Origin: Novosphingobium sp. MW5
Lineage (GTDB): Bacteria; Pseudomonadota; Alphaproteobacteria; Sphingomonadales; Sphingomonadaceae
Assembly (NCBI GenBank): GCA_025938935.1
Contig: JAPCWB010000001.1
Span: 2,418,001 to 2,482,000, forward strand
Direction of reading: 5' to 3'
DNA: 64,000 nucleotides
The notes under the pieces are model-generated. The model did not search any database. It saw nothing but the letters and a program-made list of their open reading frames with translations, and had not been told where the DNA came from. Positions 38,619 to 48,149 of the stretch are shown piece after piece (positions within the stretch are counted from its first letter, which is position 1; each line of letters starts with the position of its first letter). The translations under genes and the position numbers were made by a program.

Positions 38619-40041
38619 ATGTCCATCAATGCCCGCATTTCTGTCATCGCGCTCGCCTGCGCTTCCGGCTGGGCCATGCCCGCCCAGGCGAAGGACGCAG
38701 ACCTCAAGGCCATCCAGCAGCAGATTGCGCAGATGCAGAGCCAGATGGAAGGCATGCAACAGCAGATCAATTCGCTGCAATTGCAACTGGGGCAGGCCAA
38801 CGCCCGCGCCTCTGCCGCCGAAACGCGAGCGGTGAATGCCGAGACGCAGGCCAATGCGGCCACCGCAGCGCTGGCCAAGGCACCGGCCGCGACCGCCACG
38901 GCGAAGCCCGCCACCGACATCACCTGGGACGGCGCTCCCAAGCTGGCTACCAAGGACGGCTGGAGCTTCAAGCCGCGCGGCCGGATGCAGCTGGATGCGG
39001 GCGGCGTGAACGCGCCTGCCGGCATTGCTTCGGCGCAGAGCCTGGGCTGGGCAGCCGAATTCCGCCGCGTCTACCTCGGCTTCGATGGCACGATGCCCGG
39101 CGGCTTCGGCTATCGCGTGGAGGCCGACCTGGCCAACAGCTCTGTCGATCTCACAGACGTCTACCTCACCTACAAGGCGAACCCGAAGCTGACGCTTACG
39201 GTTGGCCAGCACAAGCCGTTCAGCTCGATGGAGGACATGACCTCCGACCTGTTCACCAGCATGATGGAGCGTGCTGCCTTCAACAGCGCCTTTGGCTTCG
39301 AACGCCGCGTGGGCGTCAGTGCGACCTATCTGGATAAGTCGTTCCTGGTTCAGGCTGGCGCTTTCTCCGACAATGCTGCCGACCTGAACAACGATCGCAA
39401 CAACAGCTACAGCCTTGATGCGCGGGTAGTCTTCATGCCCAAGCTGGGCGACGGCCAGTTGCACCTGGGCGGTTCGTACCACTACCGTGATTTCAACGAC
39501 GCGCAGACCAGCACCCGCTATCGCGCGCGTCCCTTCCTTCACACCACGGACGTGCGCCTCGTCGATACCGGGGCGATTGCCTCAACCGGCGAGCGCTCGA
39601 TCGGTGCGGAACTTGCCTATATCAACGGCCGCTTCCACGCGACGGCGGAAAGCCACTGGATGACGGCGCTGCGTCCGGCGCTGACAGACCCGACCTTCAA
39701 CGGCGGCTATGCCGAGGTCGGCTATCTGCTGACCGACGATACGACCGCTTACAAGGCCGGTGCCTATGACCGCATTCGTCCGAAGAGCCCGGTGGGCAAG
39801 GGCGGCATTGGCGCGATCCAGATCAATACTCGCTACGAATGGCTAAACCTGAACAGCGGCGCGATCGTGGGCGGCAAGCAGGAAATTGCCGGCATCTCGG
39901 CGATCTGGATGCCCACCGACTATGTGCGCTTCATCGCCAATTACGGCCATATCTGGCTGAACAATGCAGCGGTGCCGGCAGGAGCGGTCCGCAATTACTC
40001 GGCCGATCTCGATCGGCATGCGCGCTCAGTTCGATTTCTGA
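38619..40041 (+). CDS. Phosphate-selective porin (OprP/OprO family), frameshift near the C-terminus
   Basis: An outer-membrane porin. It has a signal peptide (VIALACASGWAMPAQA), a coiled coil (about residues 27-85, QQQIAQMQSQMEGMQQQINSLQ), then a 16-strand-type barrel with RVYLGFDGTMPGGFGYRVEADLAN, VGQHKPFSSMEDMTSDLFTSMMERAAFNSAFGFERRVGV, as in OprP/OprO. The ATG 38619 follows GGAGGGAGG. The frame reads into nonsense after NYSAD and runs to 40349. In the next frame GMRAQFDF-stop (TGA 40039-40041) is a proper porin end with a terminal Phe. Removing one base near 40012-40016 (CTCGATCGGC to CTCATCGGC) joins them, giving about 473 residues. It overlaps the gph end. Confidence 0.85.
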
Positions 40042-40706
40042 AGACGGGCCAGCGCGGGCACCAGTTCATCGAAGTGGTCGATGACGGTGTCCGCGCCAAG
40101 CTCGTGCGGCGGCAGGTCATTGAAGCCGAAGCTGACGGCAACGCAGGGCAGCCCAGCCGCGCGCGCCGCGCCGGTATCGAAGGTGGTATCGCCGACATAG
40201 GCGGCAGGCCCACCGCCGAGCCGCTCGATCATCAGGTGCAGCAGGTCCGGCTGCGGCTTCGCACGTCCGGGACCCAGGGTATCGCCGCCGATGATTGTGG
40301 CGAAGCGGTCAGTCAGGCCGAGTTCGCCCAGCAGGCTGCGGGCAAGTGATTCGAGCTTGTTGGTTACCAGCGCGATCTTTACGCCATGGTGATCGAGCGC
40401 ATCGAGCATCGCCTCGCCGCCCGGGAACAGGCGAGTGTGAACGGCGATGTTGGCGCTGTAGAATTCGATGAAAGCCGCGTGCAAGGCGCGCAGGTCGAGA
40501 TCCCCCGGTCCGCCACTCTCCTTCAGAGCACGGTCGAGCATCTGCCGCGCGCCGCCCCCGATATAGTTGCGCGCAAGGTCCAGCGGCACAGAATCGCGTC
40601 CAGCCACACCCAGCGCGTGGTTCAGCGCGTGGCCCAGGTCGGCATGGGTATCGAGCAGCGTACCGTCGAGGTCGAACCCGACGATCTGAAAGGGAAAATC
40701 GGTCAT
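40026..40706 (-). CDS. gph: Phosphoglycolate phosphatase (HAD family)
   Basis: A HAD-superfamily phosphatase of 226 residues. Motif I is VGFDLDGTLLDTHADLG, motif II LVTNK near residue 112, and motif III with YVGDTTFDTGAARAAGLPCVAVSFGF. The cap domain RNYIGGGARQMLDRAL fits phosphoglycolate phosphatase, which removes phosphoglycolate formed by DNA repair or oxygenation. ATG 40706 is selected because upstream codons do not fit the family. It overlaps the porin end by 16 bases on the opposite strand. Confidence 0.88.
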   Translation of the reverse strand: MTDFPFQIVGFDLDGTLLDTHADLGHALNHALGVAGRDSVPLDLARNYIGGGARQMLDRALKESGGPGDLDLRALHAAFIEFYSANIAVHTRLFPGGEAMLDALDHHGVKIALVTNKLESLARSLLGELGLTDRFATIIGGDTLGPGRAKPQPDLLHLMIERLGGGPAAYVGDTTFDTGAARAAGLPCVAVSFGFNDLPPHELGADTVIDHFDELVPALARLQKSN

Positions 40707-40768
40707 CGGAGCTCCCGATGGCGCGCGGTTGTGGAAACGGCAAGCATTTGGTGGCAAGTGCATCGCCC

Positions 40769-42145
40769 ATGAGCACCGTTAACCACGCAAGACCCCTCGC
40801 GGTAGTGATTCTCGCCGCCGGTAAGGGCACCCGCATGAAGAGCGACCTGCACAAGGTTCTCCACCCCATAGCAGGCCGCGCGATGATCGAACACCTGATG
40901 GCCAGCGCGGCCGAGCTTTCGCCTGCCAAGCAGGTCGTCGTGGTCGGGGCAGGCCGTGAGCAGCTTGAAGCGGCAATGGGTGACCGCGCGACAATCGCGG
41001 TGCAGGAGCCGCAGCATGGCACGGGCCATGCGGTCCAGCAGGCGGAGGACGCGCTCGCTGGCTTCGATGGGGATGTGCTGATTCTCTACGGCGACGTCCC
41101 CTTCGTCAGTTCTGGTACCATGCAGGCGATGATCAACCGGCTGCACGGCGAGGATGCGCCCGCCGTCGTCGTGCTCGGCTTCGAGCCCGAGCAGACGCTG
41201 CAATATGGCCGCGTGATCGTCGAGGGCGACCGCGTTGTGAAGATGGTCGAGCACAAGGACGCCAGCGACGCCGAACGTGCTTGCCGCCTGTGCAATTCCG
41301 GCCTGATGGCGGTTCGCGCGGCGGACCTGTTTGGCCTGCTCGCCCGCGTCGACAACCAGAATTCGCAGGGCGAGTACTACCTCGTCGATATCGTCAACAT
41401 CGCCAATGCCGATGGGCGGACCTGCGCGGTGGTCATCACGGCCGACGCGGATGAAGTGGCGGGCATCAATAGCCGCGGCGAATTGGCCGAGGCCGAGGAA
41501 CGCTGGCAGCAGCGCCGGCGGGTGCAAGCCATGGCGGACGGGGCCAGCCTCGTCGCGCCGCATACCGTGTGGTTCTCGTGGGACACGGTACTTGGCCGCG
41601 ATGTGCTAGTGGAGCCGAACGTGGTCTTCGGTCCCGGCGTGACCGTGGCCGATGGCGCGAAGATCCGCGCGTTCTGCCATCTCGAAGGCGCAACCCTCGC
41701 TTCCGGCGTAGAGGTCGGACCTTACGCCCGCCTGCGTCCCGGCGCGGTGCTTGAAGAGAAATCCAAGGTTGGCAACTTCGTCGAGGTAAAGAAGGCCACG
41801 CTTGGCGAGGGGGCCAAGGCAAACCACCTGTCCTACATCGGCGATGCCGAGGTCGGGGCAGGGGCCAACATCGGCGCGGGCACAATCACCTGCAATTACG
41901 ACGGCTATTTCAAGTACAAGACGGTAATCGGCGAGCGCGCCTTCATCGGTTCGAACTCGGCGCTTGTTGCCCCGGTGAAGATCGGCGCGGATGCCATCGT
42001 AGCAGCCGGCAGTGCGGTTACGCGTGATGTTTCGGCCGGAGAGCTGCGCATCGTACGCGGCGAACAGTTGGTCAAGCCGGGCTGGGCGGACCGCTTCCAC
42101 GACGCGATGAAAAAGAAGAAGGCGGACGCCAAGGCCAAGAAATGA
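40769..42145 (+). CDS. glmU: Bifunctional GlmU (GlcN-1-P acetyltransferase / GlcNAc-1-P uridylyltransferase)
   Basis: GlmU makes UDP-GlcNAc for peptidoglycan and LPS. The protein has 458 residues. The N-terminal uridylyltransferase domain carries VILAAGKGTRMKSDLHKVLHPIAGR-type nucleotide-binding sequence, YGDVPF and EHKDAS. The C-terminal left-handed beta-helix has hexapeptide repeats and the acetyltransferase motif KKATLGEGAKANHLSYIGDAEVGAGANIGAGTITCNYDG. The tail is lysine-rich (KKKKADAKAKK). glmS follows 692 bp downstream, with a toxin-antitoxin pair between. Confidence 0.95.
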   Translation: MSTVNHARPLAVVILAAGKGTRMKSDLHKVLHPIAGRAMIEHLMASAAELSPAKQVVVVGAGREQLEAAMGDRATIAVQEPQHGTGHAVQQAEDALAGFDGDVLILYGDVPFVSSGTMQAMINRLHGEDAPAVVVLGFEPEQTLQYGRVIVEGDRVVKMVEHKDASDAERACRLCNSGLMAVRAADLFGLLARVDNQNSQGEYYLVDIVNIANADGRTCAVVITADADEVAGINSRGELAEAEERWQQRRRVQAMADGASLVAPHTVWFSWDTVLGRDVLVEPNVVFGPGVTVADGAKIRAFCHLEGATLASGVEVGPYARLRPGAVLEEKSKVGNFVEVKKATLGEGAKANHLSYIGDAEVGAGANIGAGTITCNYDGYFKYKTVIGERAFIGSNSALVAPVKIGADAIVAAGSAVTRDVSAGELRIVRGEQLVKPGWADRFHDAMKKKKADAKAKK

Positions 42146-42167
42146 TCCGAAGTGGGCCGAGTGAGCG

Positions 42168-42195
42168 TTGACATGATATCGTGATATGATATCTA
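42168..42195 (+). promoter_or_regulatory. Promoter and overlapping operator of the toxin-antitoxin operon
   Basis: TTGACA (42168-42173) is a perfect -35 box; with 16 bases of spacing TATCTA (42190-42195) could be the -10, which is fair. The spacer and -10 are filled by repeated GATATC: CATGATATC then GTGATATGATATC. The two GATATC copies form a palindrome about 19 bp long that overlaps the promoter, as usual for antitoxin autorepression. The antitoxin ATG is seven bases downstream of the -10, so the transcript would be nearly leaderless. Confidence 0.55.
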
Positions 42196-42201
42196 GACAT
42201 C

Positions 42202-42438
42202 ATGCGCATCCTTGCTGACCTTCCCGATGAAGATATCGCCTGGCTCGACGCTTATGCGGCCGAGCAGGGCAAGTCGCGCGCGGCGGTGATCTGCGATGCC
42301 ATTACAGCCTACAGATCGAAGCATCGTGACTGGCTAGAGCAGGGCTTCGGCCTCTGGACCCGTTATGGCCAAGGCGCTGACGGGGCGGAGTACGAAGCGG
42401 AAATCCGCAAGGCCTGGGACACGGGTGACCTCGCGTGA
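42202..42438 (+). CDS. Ribbon-helix-helix antitoxin (VapB-like)
   Basis: A protein of 78 residues. Its N-terminus (MRILADLPDEDIAWLDAYAAEQGKSRAAVICDAI, in order strand then two helices) is a typical ribbon-helix-helix DNA-binding domain. The C-terminal part (WLEQGFGLWTRYGQGADGAEYEAEIRKAW) is the likely toxin-binding region. It should neutralise the following PIN toxin and repress its own promoter. The end overlaps the toxin start (GTGA). Confidence 0.8.
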   Translation: MRILADLPDEDIAWLDAYAAEQGKSRAAVICDAITAYRSKHRDWLEQGFGLWTRYGQGADGAEYEAEIRKAWDTGDLA

Positions 42439-42800
42439 CCGAGACCTATTTCGATACCTCCATCGTCATCGACATGCTTTCCGGCCATCACCTCGCTATG
42501 GCCGAATTTCGCCGGGTCTCCCGCCCATGGATCAGCCGGGTCACCTGGCTTGAGGTCATGGCGGCGGTGCCGGCCCCCGCGCGCGATGAAACCGAGAGCT
42601 TCCTTGCCAACTTCTCCACGCGAGAGATCAGTCCTGAGATTGCCCGGCGCGCCGCCATGATGCGCGTCGACCGGCCGGGGCTGAGCCTTCCCGCCGCGCT
42701 TGTCTTTGCCGCCGCGCAGGACCATGGCGCGATCCTCGTGACAAGAAATATCAAGGATTTTCCGGCAAATATCCCGGGAATCCGCGTTCCCTACACCTGA
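42435..42800 (+). CDS. PIN-domain ribonuclease toxin (VapC-like)
   Basis: A PIN-domain protein of 121 residues, starting at GTG 42435. The acidic metal-site residues are visible: Asp in TYFDTSIVIDML, Glu in VTWLEVMAA, and later the Asp/Asn in ILVTRNIKDFP. VapC toxins cut RNA, often initiator tRNA or rRNA, when the antitoxin is lost. It is two-gene coupled to the RHH antitoxin and sits between glmU and glmS. Confidence 0.83.
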   Translation: MTETYFDTSIVIDMLSGHHLAMAEFRRVSRPWISRVTWLEVMAAVPAPARDETESFLANFSTREISPEIARRAAMMRVDRPGLSLPAALVFAAAQDHGAILVTRNIKDFPANIPGIRVPYT

Positions 42801-42837
42801 ATTCGACCAAACCCTTACTTCGAAAGGCAGCAGAAGC

Positions 42838-44661
42838 ATGTGCGGCATCATCGGTATCGTCGGCAAGACCGGCGTCGCGGACCGTCTGGTCGATGGCCTG
42901 CGCCGGATGGAATATCGCGGCTATGACAGCGCCGGCGTCTGCACGATGGACGGGGGACAGCTGATCCGCCGCCGTGCTCCGGGCAAGCTGTCGAACCTTG
43001 TCTTGGAGCTCGAGCGCTCCCCGGCACCGGGCAACACCGGCATTGCGCATACCCGCTGGGCCACTCACGGCGCGCCAACCGCGGCCAATGCTCACCCGCA
43101 CGCCACTGACCACCTCGCGCTGGTCCACAACGGCATCATCGAGAACTTCCGCCCCCTGCGCGAAGCACTCACCGCGCGCGGCAGCAAGTTCGAGAGCGAC
43201 ACCGATACCGAAGTCGTCGCCCATCTCGTCTCCGAGCAGGTCGCCAAGGGCCTTTCGCCTGAAGATGCCGTCAAGGCCGCAATCCCGCAGCTTCGCGGCG
43301 CTTTCGCACTGGCTATAGCCTTCCGCGAACATCCCGACATGCTGATCGGTGCGCGGCTCGGTTCGCCGCTGGTTGTCGGCTACGGAGACGGCGAGATGTT
43401 CCTTGGGTCCGATGCGCTGGCGCTAGCGCCGCTGACCCAGCGGATTACGTACCTCGACGAGGGTGACTGGGTGGTTATCACCCGCGATGGTGCGCGGATT
43501 TATGACAAGGATAACAATCCCGTAGAGCGCGAGATCGTCGCATCGGGGGCCTCCGCCGCCGCGATCGAGAAGGGCAATTACCGCCACTTCATGCAGAAGG
43601 AGATCTTCGAGCAGCCGACCGTCGTTGCACAGACCTTGCGCTCCTACCTCCGCCAGGTCGACCAGACGGTGGCACTGCCCCAGTTCGATTTCGACCTTTC
43701 AACGATCAACCGCGTCACCATCGTCGCCTGCGGGACGAGCTATTATGCGGGGATGGTGGCCAAGTACTGGTTCGAACAGTTCGCGCGCCTGCCGGTGGAT
43801 ATCGATGTGGCGAGCGAGTTCCGCTACCGTGATCCGGTGCTCGAACCCGGCGGTCTCGCCCTGTTCATCAGCCAGAGCGGTGAAACCGCTGATACCCTCG
43901 CCGCGCTGCGCCACTGCAAGGAGGCCGGCCAGACCATCGCCGTGGTGGTCAACGTGCCGACCAGCTCGATGGCGCGCGAGGCGGACCTGCTGCTGCCGAC
44001 GCACGCCGGTCCGGAAATCGGCGTAGCTTCGACCAAGGCATTCACTTGTCAGTTGGCGGTCCTTGCCGCGCTCGCCGCGCACCTCGCGGTCAAGCGCGGG
44101 CGCATGGACAGGGCGGAGGAGGCGGATATCGTTGAGCAACTGCTCGAAGTGCCAGCTTGCCTCAACGCCGCGCTGGCGCATGACAGCGAAATTGCGGCCA
44201 TGGCACACCTCATCGCGCCGGCGCGCGATGTGCTCTACCCGGGTCGCGGGCAGGACTATCCGTTGGCGCTTGAGGGTGCGCTAAAACTAAAGGAAATCAG
44301 CTACATTCATGCCGAAGGTTATGCTTCAGGTGAAATGAAGCACGGGCCAATCGCGCTGATCGACGAGGCGGTTCCCGTCATTGTTCTCGCACCCTCCGGT
44401 CCGCTGTTCGAGAAGACTGTCTCGAACATGCAGGAAGTCCGCGCCCGTGGCGGAAAGATCGTCCTGATCTCGGACCGCGAAGGCTTGGATGAAGCGGGCG
44501 AGGGCTGCCTTGCGACGATCGAGATGCCCAAGGTCCACCCGCTGATCGCGCCGCTAGTCTATGCCGTCCCCGTGCAGCTGCTCGCCTATCACGTTGCCTG
44601 CGCCAAGGGCACGGACGTGGATCAGCCGCGCAATCTAGCGAAGTCGGTGACGGTCGAGTGA
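42838..44661 (+). CDS. glmS: Glutamine-fructose-6-phosphate transaminase GlmS
   Basis: GlmS makes glucosamine-6-phosphate, the first committed step of amino-sugar synthesis. The protein has 607 residues, full length. MCGIIGIVG places the catalytic Cys after the initiator Met; RMEYRGYDSAGV, HTRWATHGAP and HNGIIENF belong to the glutaminase domain. ACGTSYYAG, ISQSGETADTLAAL and GEMKHGPIALID belong to the two SIS sugar-isomerase domains. GTCGAGTGAGGG at the end overlaps the next gene. No ribozyme-like glmS leader was recognised. Confidence 0.96.
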   Translation: MCGIIGIVGKTGVADRLVDGLRRMEYRGYDSAGVCTMDGGQLIRRRAPGKLSNLVLELERSPAPGNTGIAHTRWATHGAPTAANAHPHATDHLALVHNGIIENFRPLREALTARGSKFESDTDTEVVAHLVSEQVAKGLSPEDAVKAAIPQLRGAFALAIAFREHPDMLIGARLGSPLVVGYGDGEMFLGSDALALAPLTQRITYLDEGDWVVITRDGARIYDKDNNPVEREIVASGASAAAIEKGNYRHFMQKEIFEQPTVVAQTLRSYLRQVDQTVALPQFDFDLSTINRVTIVACGTSYYAGMVAKYWFEQFARLPVDIDVASEFRYRDPVLEPGGLALFISQSGETADTLAALRHCKEAGQTIAVVVNVPTSSMAREADLLLPTHAGPEIGVASTKAFTCQLAVLAALAAHLAVKRGRMDRAEEADIVEQLLEVPACLNAALAHDSEIAAMAHLIAPARDVLYPGRGQDYPLALEGALKLKEISYIHAEGYASGEMKHGPIALIDEAVPVIVLAPSGPLFEKTVSNMQEVRARGGKIVLISDREGLDEAGEGCLATIEMPKVHPLIAPLVYAVPVQLLAYHVACAKGTDVDQPRNLAKSVTVE

Positions 44662-45029
44662 GGGTCACCGGCGGGTGCCATTGCGGTGCGGTGCGTTTCA
44701 CATGTGAGGTGGAGCCGCGGCCGCAGGTGCTCGATTGCAATTGCTCGATCTGCAGCGCGACGGGTTTCCTTCACCTGTTGATCCCGCACGAAAAGTTCGA
44801 ACTGACAGCCTCGGATGACGCGCTGCAATCCTATCGTTTCGGGACTGGCGCGGCGGAGCACCTGTTCTGTAGGACCTGCGGTATCAAAAGCTTCTACCAG
44901 CCGCGCTCGCATCCCGATGCGTGGAGCGTGAACCTGCGCTGCCTCGATCCGGGGCATGGAATTGAAGCCCGTTTCGAAACGTTTGACGGTCGCAACTGGG
45001 AAAAGGCGAAAGCGCGCCTGACAGATTAG
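44658..45029 (+). CDS. GFA/CENP-V family protein
   Basis: A zinc-binding protein of 123 residues of the glutathione-dependent formaldehyde-activating (Gfa) family: GGCHCGAVRFTCEV, CNCSICSATGFLH, then FCRTCGIKSFYQPRSHPDAWSVNLRCL. Several Cys pairs bind zinc. The activity of most members is unknown. Start GTG 44658 overlaps the glmS stop (GTGA), so it is expressed from the glmS transcript. Confidence 0.85.
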   Translation: MRVTGGCHCGAVRFTCEVEPRPQVLDCNCSICSATGFLHLLIPHEKFELTASDDALQSYRFGTGAAEHLFCRTCGIKSFYQPRSHPDAWSVNLRCLDPGHGIEARFETFDGRNWEKAKARLTD

Positions 45030-45104
45030 TTCGTGCGCGCACTTAATTTCTTGGACAACAGGCGGTTTACGCGGCGCTAAGATATTTGCGTTAGTCCGAA
45101 CCGC

Positions 45105-47468
45105 GTGAACTCGAAGACGCAAGAACCTGCCGCCCTGCCGCGTAGCCTGCCGGCCAGCCAGATCCTTGGGATCACCGTCCCACAGGACGATGATTGGGTG
45201 CGCCTGCGCGGCATGCAGTATGCCAGCCTTGCTCGCACCACCGTTCACCGCCTGATTGCTCACAGCATTGCCGCCCTCGCAGCTGGCCATGTCCTGCTCG
45301 ACAGCTTTGGCCTGGTCACCGTGGCAGGCTGGATGATCGGTCTGATGGCCGCGCTCGCTTATACAGCCAAGGTTGATCGCCATCTGTCAGACGCTGACCA
45401 GCGCATCGTCACCCGGGGCGAAATGACCGGCCAGACGCTGGCCTACCTGTTCGTTTCGCTGGCCTGGTCGGTACCCATGGTCCTCCTTGCCTTTGGCGGA
45501 ACGCCGCTGATCAAGCTGGAACTGTGGACGATACTCGCCATGCTGCTCGCAGCCCAGGCCGTGATTTGCCCCGCGATTCCGCTTGGCACAATCATCTTCG
45601 GCACACTCGCAGGCACGGCCTCGATCGCGCAGTTCCTGCTTTCAGGCATGATCGATTCCGCCGCGGCAGCGGGCGCGCTGGTCATTTTCGTTTCGCTAGG
45701 CGCGCTTGAGGGAGCGCGAAATTTCCTCACCTCGCGCGTCGCCGAATCGGCCATGCTCGAAAAGAACGAGGTCGTTTCGCTGCTCCTGCGCGAGTTCGAA
45801 GAGGGCGAAGCCGACTGGCTGTGGCAGATCGACCCGGCGCGGCGCGTCCGCTCGATCAGCCCGCGCTTTGCCTTCGCGCTGGGCATGGATCCTGAGGAAA
45901 TCGACGGAAAACCGTTCATCCAGCTGATCGCTGGCGATGCCTGGGATACCGGCCAGTTCCCGTCCAGCCTGCATGACCTTGCCGAACGGCTGAAGCAGCG
46001 CGAGAGCTTCTCGAACCTGCTGGTCCGCGTCACAATCCGCGGGGAGGCGCGCTGGTGGGAGCTTTCAGGCACACCGAAGCTTGACGATAAGGGCAATTTC
46101 GACGGCTTCCGTGGCGTCGGTTCGGACGTTACCGAGCAGCGCGAGAGTGCTGACAAGATCGCCCACCTGGCGCGTTACGACACGCTGACCGGCCTGCCGA
46201 ACCGCCTGATGCTCACCGAATCGATGGGCGATGCCATGCGCTTTGCCGAACAGTGGCGGACCAAGTGCGCCTTCCTGATGATTGACCTCGACCGGTTCAA
46301 GGCGGTCAACGATACGCTCGGCCACGTGGTTGGCGACCAACTCCTCGCCCGCGTTTCGGCACGGCTGAAGGAGATCATGACCGAGAACGAAATCTGCGGG
46401 CGCCTCGGGGGCGACGAGTTTGCCATCGTGATTCGCGACGCATCGGATCTCGGACGTGTGGAACACGTTGCCAAGGCGGTGATCGAGCGCCTGTCGCAGC
46501 CTTACGAGGTCGATCACCATACGCTGTATGTCGGTGCCTCGGTTGGCTCCGCTGTCGGCCCGCGTGACGGCTCCACGGTCGAAACGCTGATGCGCAATGC
46601 CGACCTTGCGCTCTATCGTTCGAAGGATGCGGGCGGCGGGGTGCACTGCACTTACGAGCCGACATTGCACGCGGACGCAGAAGAGCGCCGCAAGCTTGAG
46701 TTCTCGATGCGCCGTGCGCTCGAAAACAATGAGATGGTGCTCAATTACCAGCCGGTGGTTGATGCCCAGACCGAACAGGTCGTCAGCTTCGAAGCCCTGC
46801 TGCGCTGGAACAGCCCCGAGCACGGCTCGGTCAGCCCGGCCAAGTTCATTCCTATGGCCGAGGACACCCGCCTGATCGTGCCGATCGGCGAATGGGTGCT
46901 GCGCGAGGCCTGCCGCGAGGCGACCCGCTGGCCGGGGCACGTCAAGGTGGCGGTCAACGTCTCGGGCGAACAGCTGCTCGATCCGCACTTTTCCTCGACT
47001 GTGGTCGCAGCGCTTTCCGCGTCCGGCCTGCCGCCCGCTCGGCTTGAGATCGAGGTTACCGAGTCGATCTTCGTCCGCGATGCCACCACGGCGCGTAACA
47101 CGCTCGAACAGATCATGGCGCTCGGCTGCTCGGTGGCGCTCGATGACTTTGGCACTGGCTATTCATCGCTCGGCTACCTGCGCAAGCTGCGGTTCTCGAC
47201 GATCAAGGTGGACCGCAGCTTCGTCCGTGGTGCGGCGACGGGCAATCCGGAGAGCCTCGCCATTATCCGCGCCGTCGTCGCCATGGCGCAGAGCCTTGAG
47301 ATGACGACCACCGCAGAAGGTGTTGAGACCGAGGCCGAGCTCAACATGGTCCGCAACCTGGGTGCCAACAAGGTTCAGGGCTATTACTTCGGCCGCCCGA
47401 TGGTGGCGAGCGAGGCCAACCGCCTGTTCTACCAGCCCGGCGTTGCGCGCGGAGCGGCCGTAGCCTGA
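45105..47468 (+). CDS. Membrane-bound GGDEF-EAL cyclic-di-GMP signalling protein
   Basis: A protein of 787 residues. Several transmembrane helices fill about residues 45-205. A PAS-like domain follows (ADWLWQIDPARRVRSISPRFAFALGMDPEEI, about 226-345). The diguanylate cyclase domain has an intact GGDEF (about residues 434-438), and the phosphodiesterase domain an intact EAL (about 563-565), DFGTGYSSLGYLRKL and KVQGYYFGRP. Both activities are therefore possible; such hybrids are often dominated by one. It starts at GTG 45105 after a 75-bp gap. It ends at the base before the purQ stop, which is on the other strand. Confidence 0.9.
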   Translation: MNSKTQEPAALPRSLPASQILGITVPQDDDWVRLRGMQYASLARTTVHRLIAHSIAALAAGHVLLDSFGLVTVAGWMIGLMAALAYTAKVDRHLSDADQRIVTRGEMTGQTLAYLFVSLAWSVPMVLLAFGGTPLIKLELWTILAMLLAAQAVICPAIPLGTIIFGTLAGTASIAQFLLSGMIDSAAAAGALVIFVSLGALEGARNFLTSRVAESAMLEKNEVVSLLLREFEEGEADWLWQIDPARRVRSISPRFAFALGMDPEEIDGKPFIQLIAGDAWDTGQFPSSLHDLAERLKQRESFSNLLVRVTIRGEARWWELSGTPKLDDKGNFDGFRGVGSDVTEQRESADKIAHLARYDTLTGLPNRLMLTESMGDAMRFAEQWRTKCAFLMIDLDRFKAVNDTLGHVVGDQLLARVSARLKEIMTENEICGRLGGDEFAIVIRDASDLGRVEHVAKAVIERLSQPYEVDHHTLYVGASVGSAVGPRDGSTVETLMRNADLALYRSKDAGGGVHCTYEPTLHADAEERRKLEFSMRRALENNEMVLNYQPVVDAQTEQVVSFEALLRWNSPEHGSVSPAKFIPMAEDTRLIVPIGEWVLREACREATRWPGHVKVAVNVSGEQLLDPHFSSTVVAALSASGLPPARLEIEVTESIFVRDATTARNTLEQIMALGCSVALDDFGTGYSSLGYLRKLRFSTIKVDRSFVRGAATGNPESLAIIRAVVAMAQSLEMTTTAEGVETEAELNMVRNLGANKVQGYYFGRPMVASEANRLFYQPGVARGAAVA

Positions 47469-48149
47469 TCAGGCGCGGACGAGACCCTTCACCACCGATT
47501 CGAACAGTGCGCGGCCATCGCTGCCGCCCTGTGCCGGCTCGATCATGCGTTCGGGGTGCGGCATCATGCCCAGTACATTGCCGGCATCGTTCAGTACCCC
47601 GGCAATGTTGCGGGCGGAGCCGTTGACCTCTTCGGCATAGCGGAAGGCCACGCGGCCTTCGCCTTCGAGCCGGTCAAGCGTGGCGTCATCGGCGAAAAAG
47701 TTGCCGTCGTGGTGTGCGACCGGGATGATGATCCGCTGACCAGCCTCGTAGCCGGACGTGAACAGTGACTGGTTGTTCTCCACCGTCAAAGCCACATCGC
47801 GGCAGACAAAGCGGATGCCGGCATTGCGCATCAGCGCGCCGGGAAGGAGGCCGCTTTCAGTCAGCACCTGAAAGCCGTTGCACACGCCAAGTACGGGCAC
47901 GCCGCGATTCGCAGCCTCGATCACCGCCTGCATCACCGGGCTGCGGGCCGCCATCGCGCCGCTGCGAAGGTAATCGCCGTAGGAGAACCCGCCGGGCAGG
48001 GCGATGAAATCGAGCCGGCCGGGCAGGGCAGCATCGCCGTGCCAGACGCGGAACACCTCGCCGCCGCAGACCTGCTCCAGCGCGACAGCCATGTCCCGGT
48101 CACAGTTGGAGCCGGGGAAGGTGATGACGGCGGAGCGGAAGCTGCTCAT
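47469..48149 (-). CDS. purQ: Phosphoribosylformylglycinamidine synthase glutaminase subunit PurQ
   Basis: PurQ supplies ammonia to the FGAM synthase complex (PurLQS). The protein has 226 residues, with [28 protein letters not shown], the catalytic Cys in [16 protein letters not shown] (near residue 88), and a C-terminal His-x-Glu in [13 protein letters not shown] 48149 overlaps the purS TGA by four bases. Confidence 0.95.
   Translation of the reverse strand: MSSFRSAVITFPGSNCDRDMAVALEQVCGGEVFRVWHGDAALPGRLDFIALPGGFSYGDYLRSGAMAARSPVMQAVIEAANRGVPVLGVCNGFQVLTESGLLPGALMRNAGIRFVCRDVALTVENNQSLFTSGYEAGQRIIIPVAHHDGNFFADDATLDRLEGEGRVAFRYAEEVNGSARNIAGVLNDAGNVLGMMPHPERMIEPAQGGSDGRALFESVVKGLVRA

Noticed and set aside
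42801..42838. glmS ribozyme or riboswitch leader
   Set aside because: Only 37 bp lie between the toxin gene and glmS, too short for the ribozyme.
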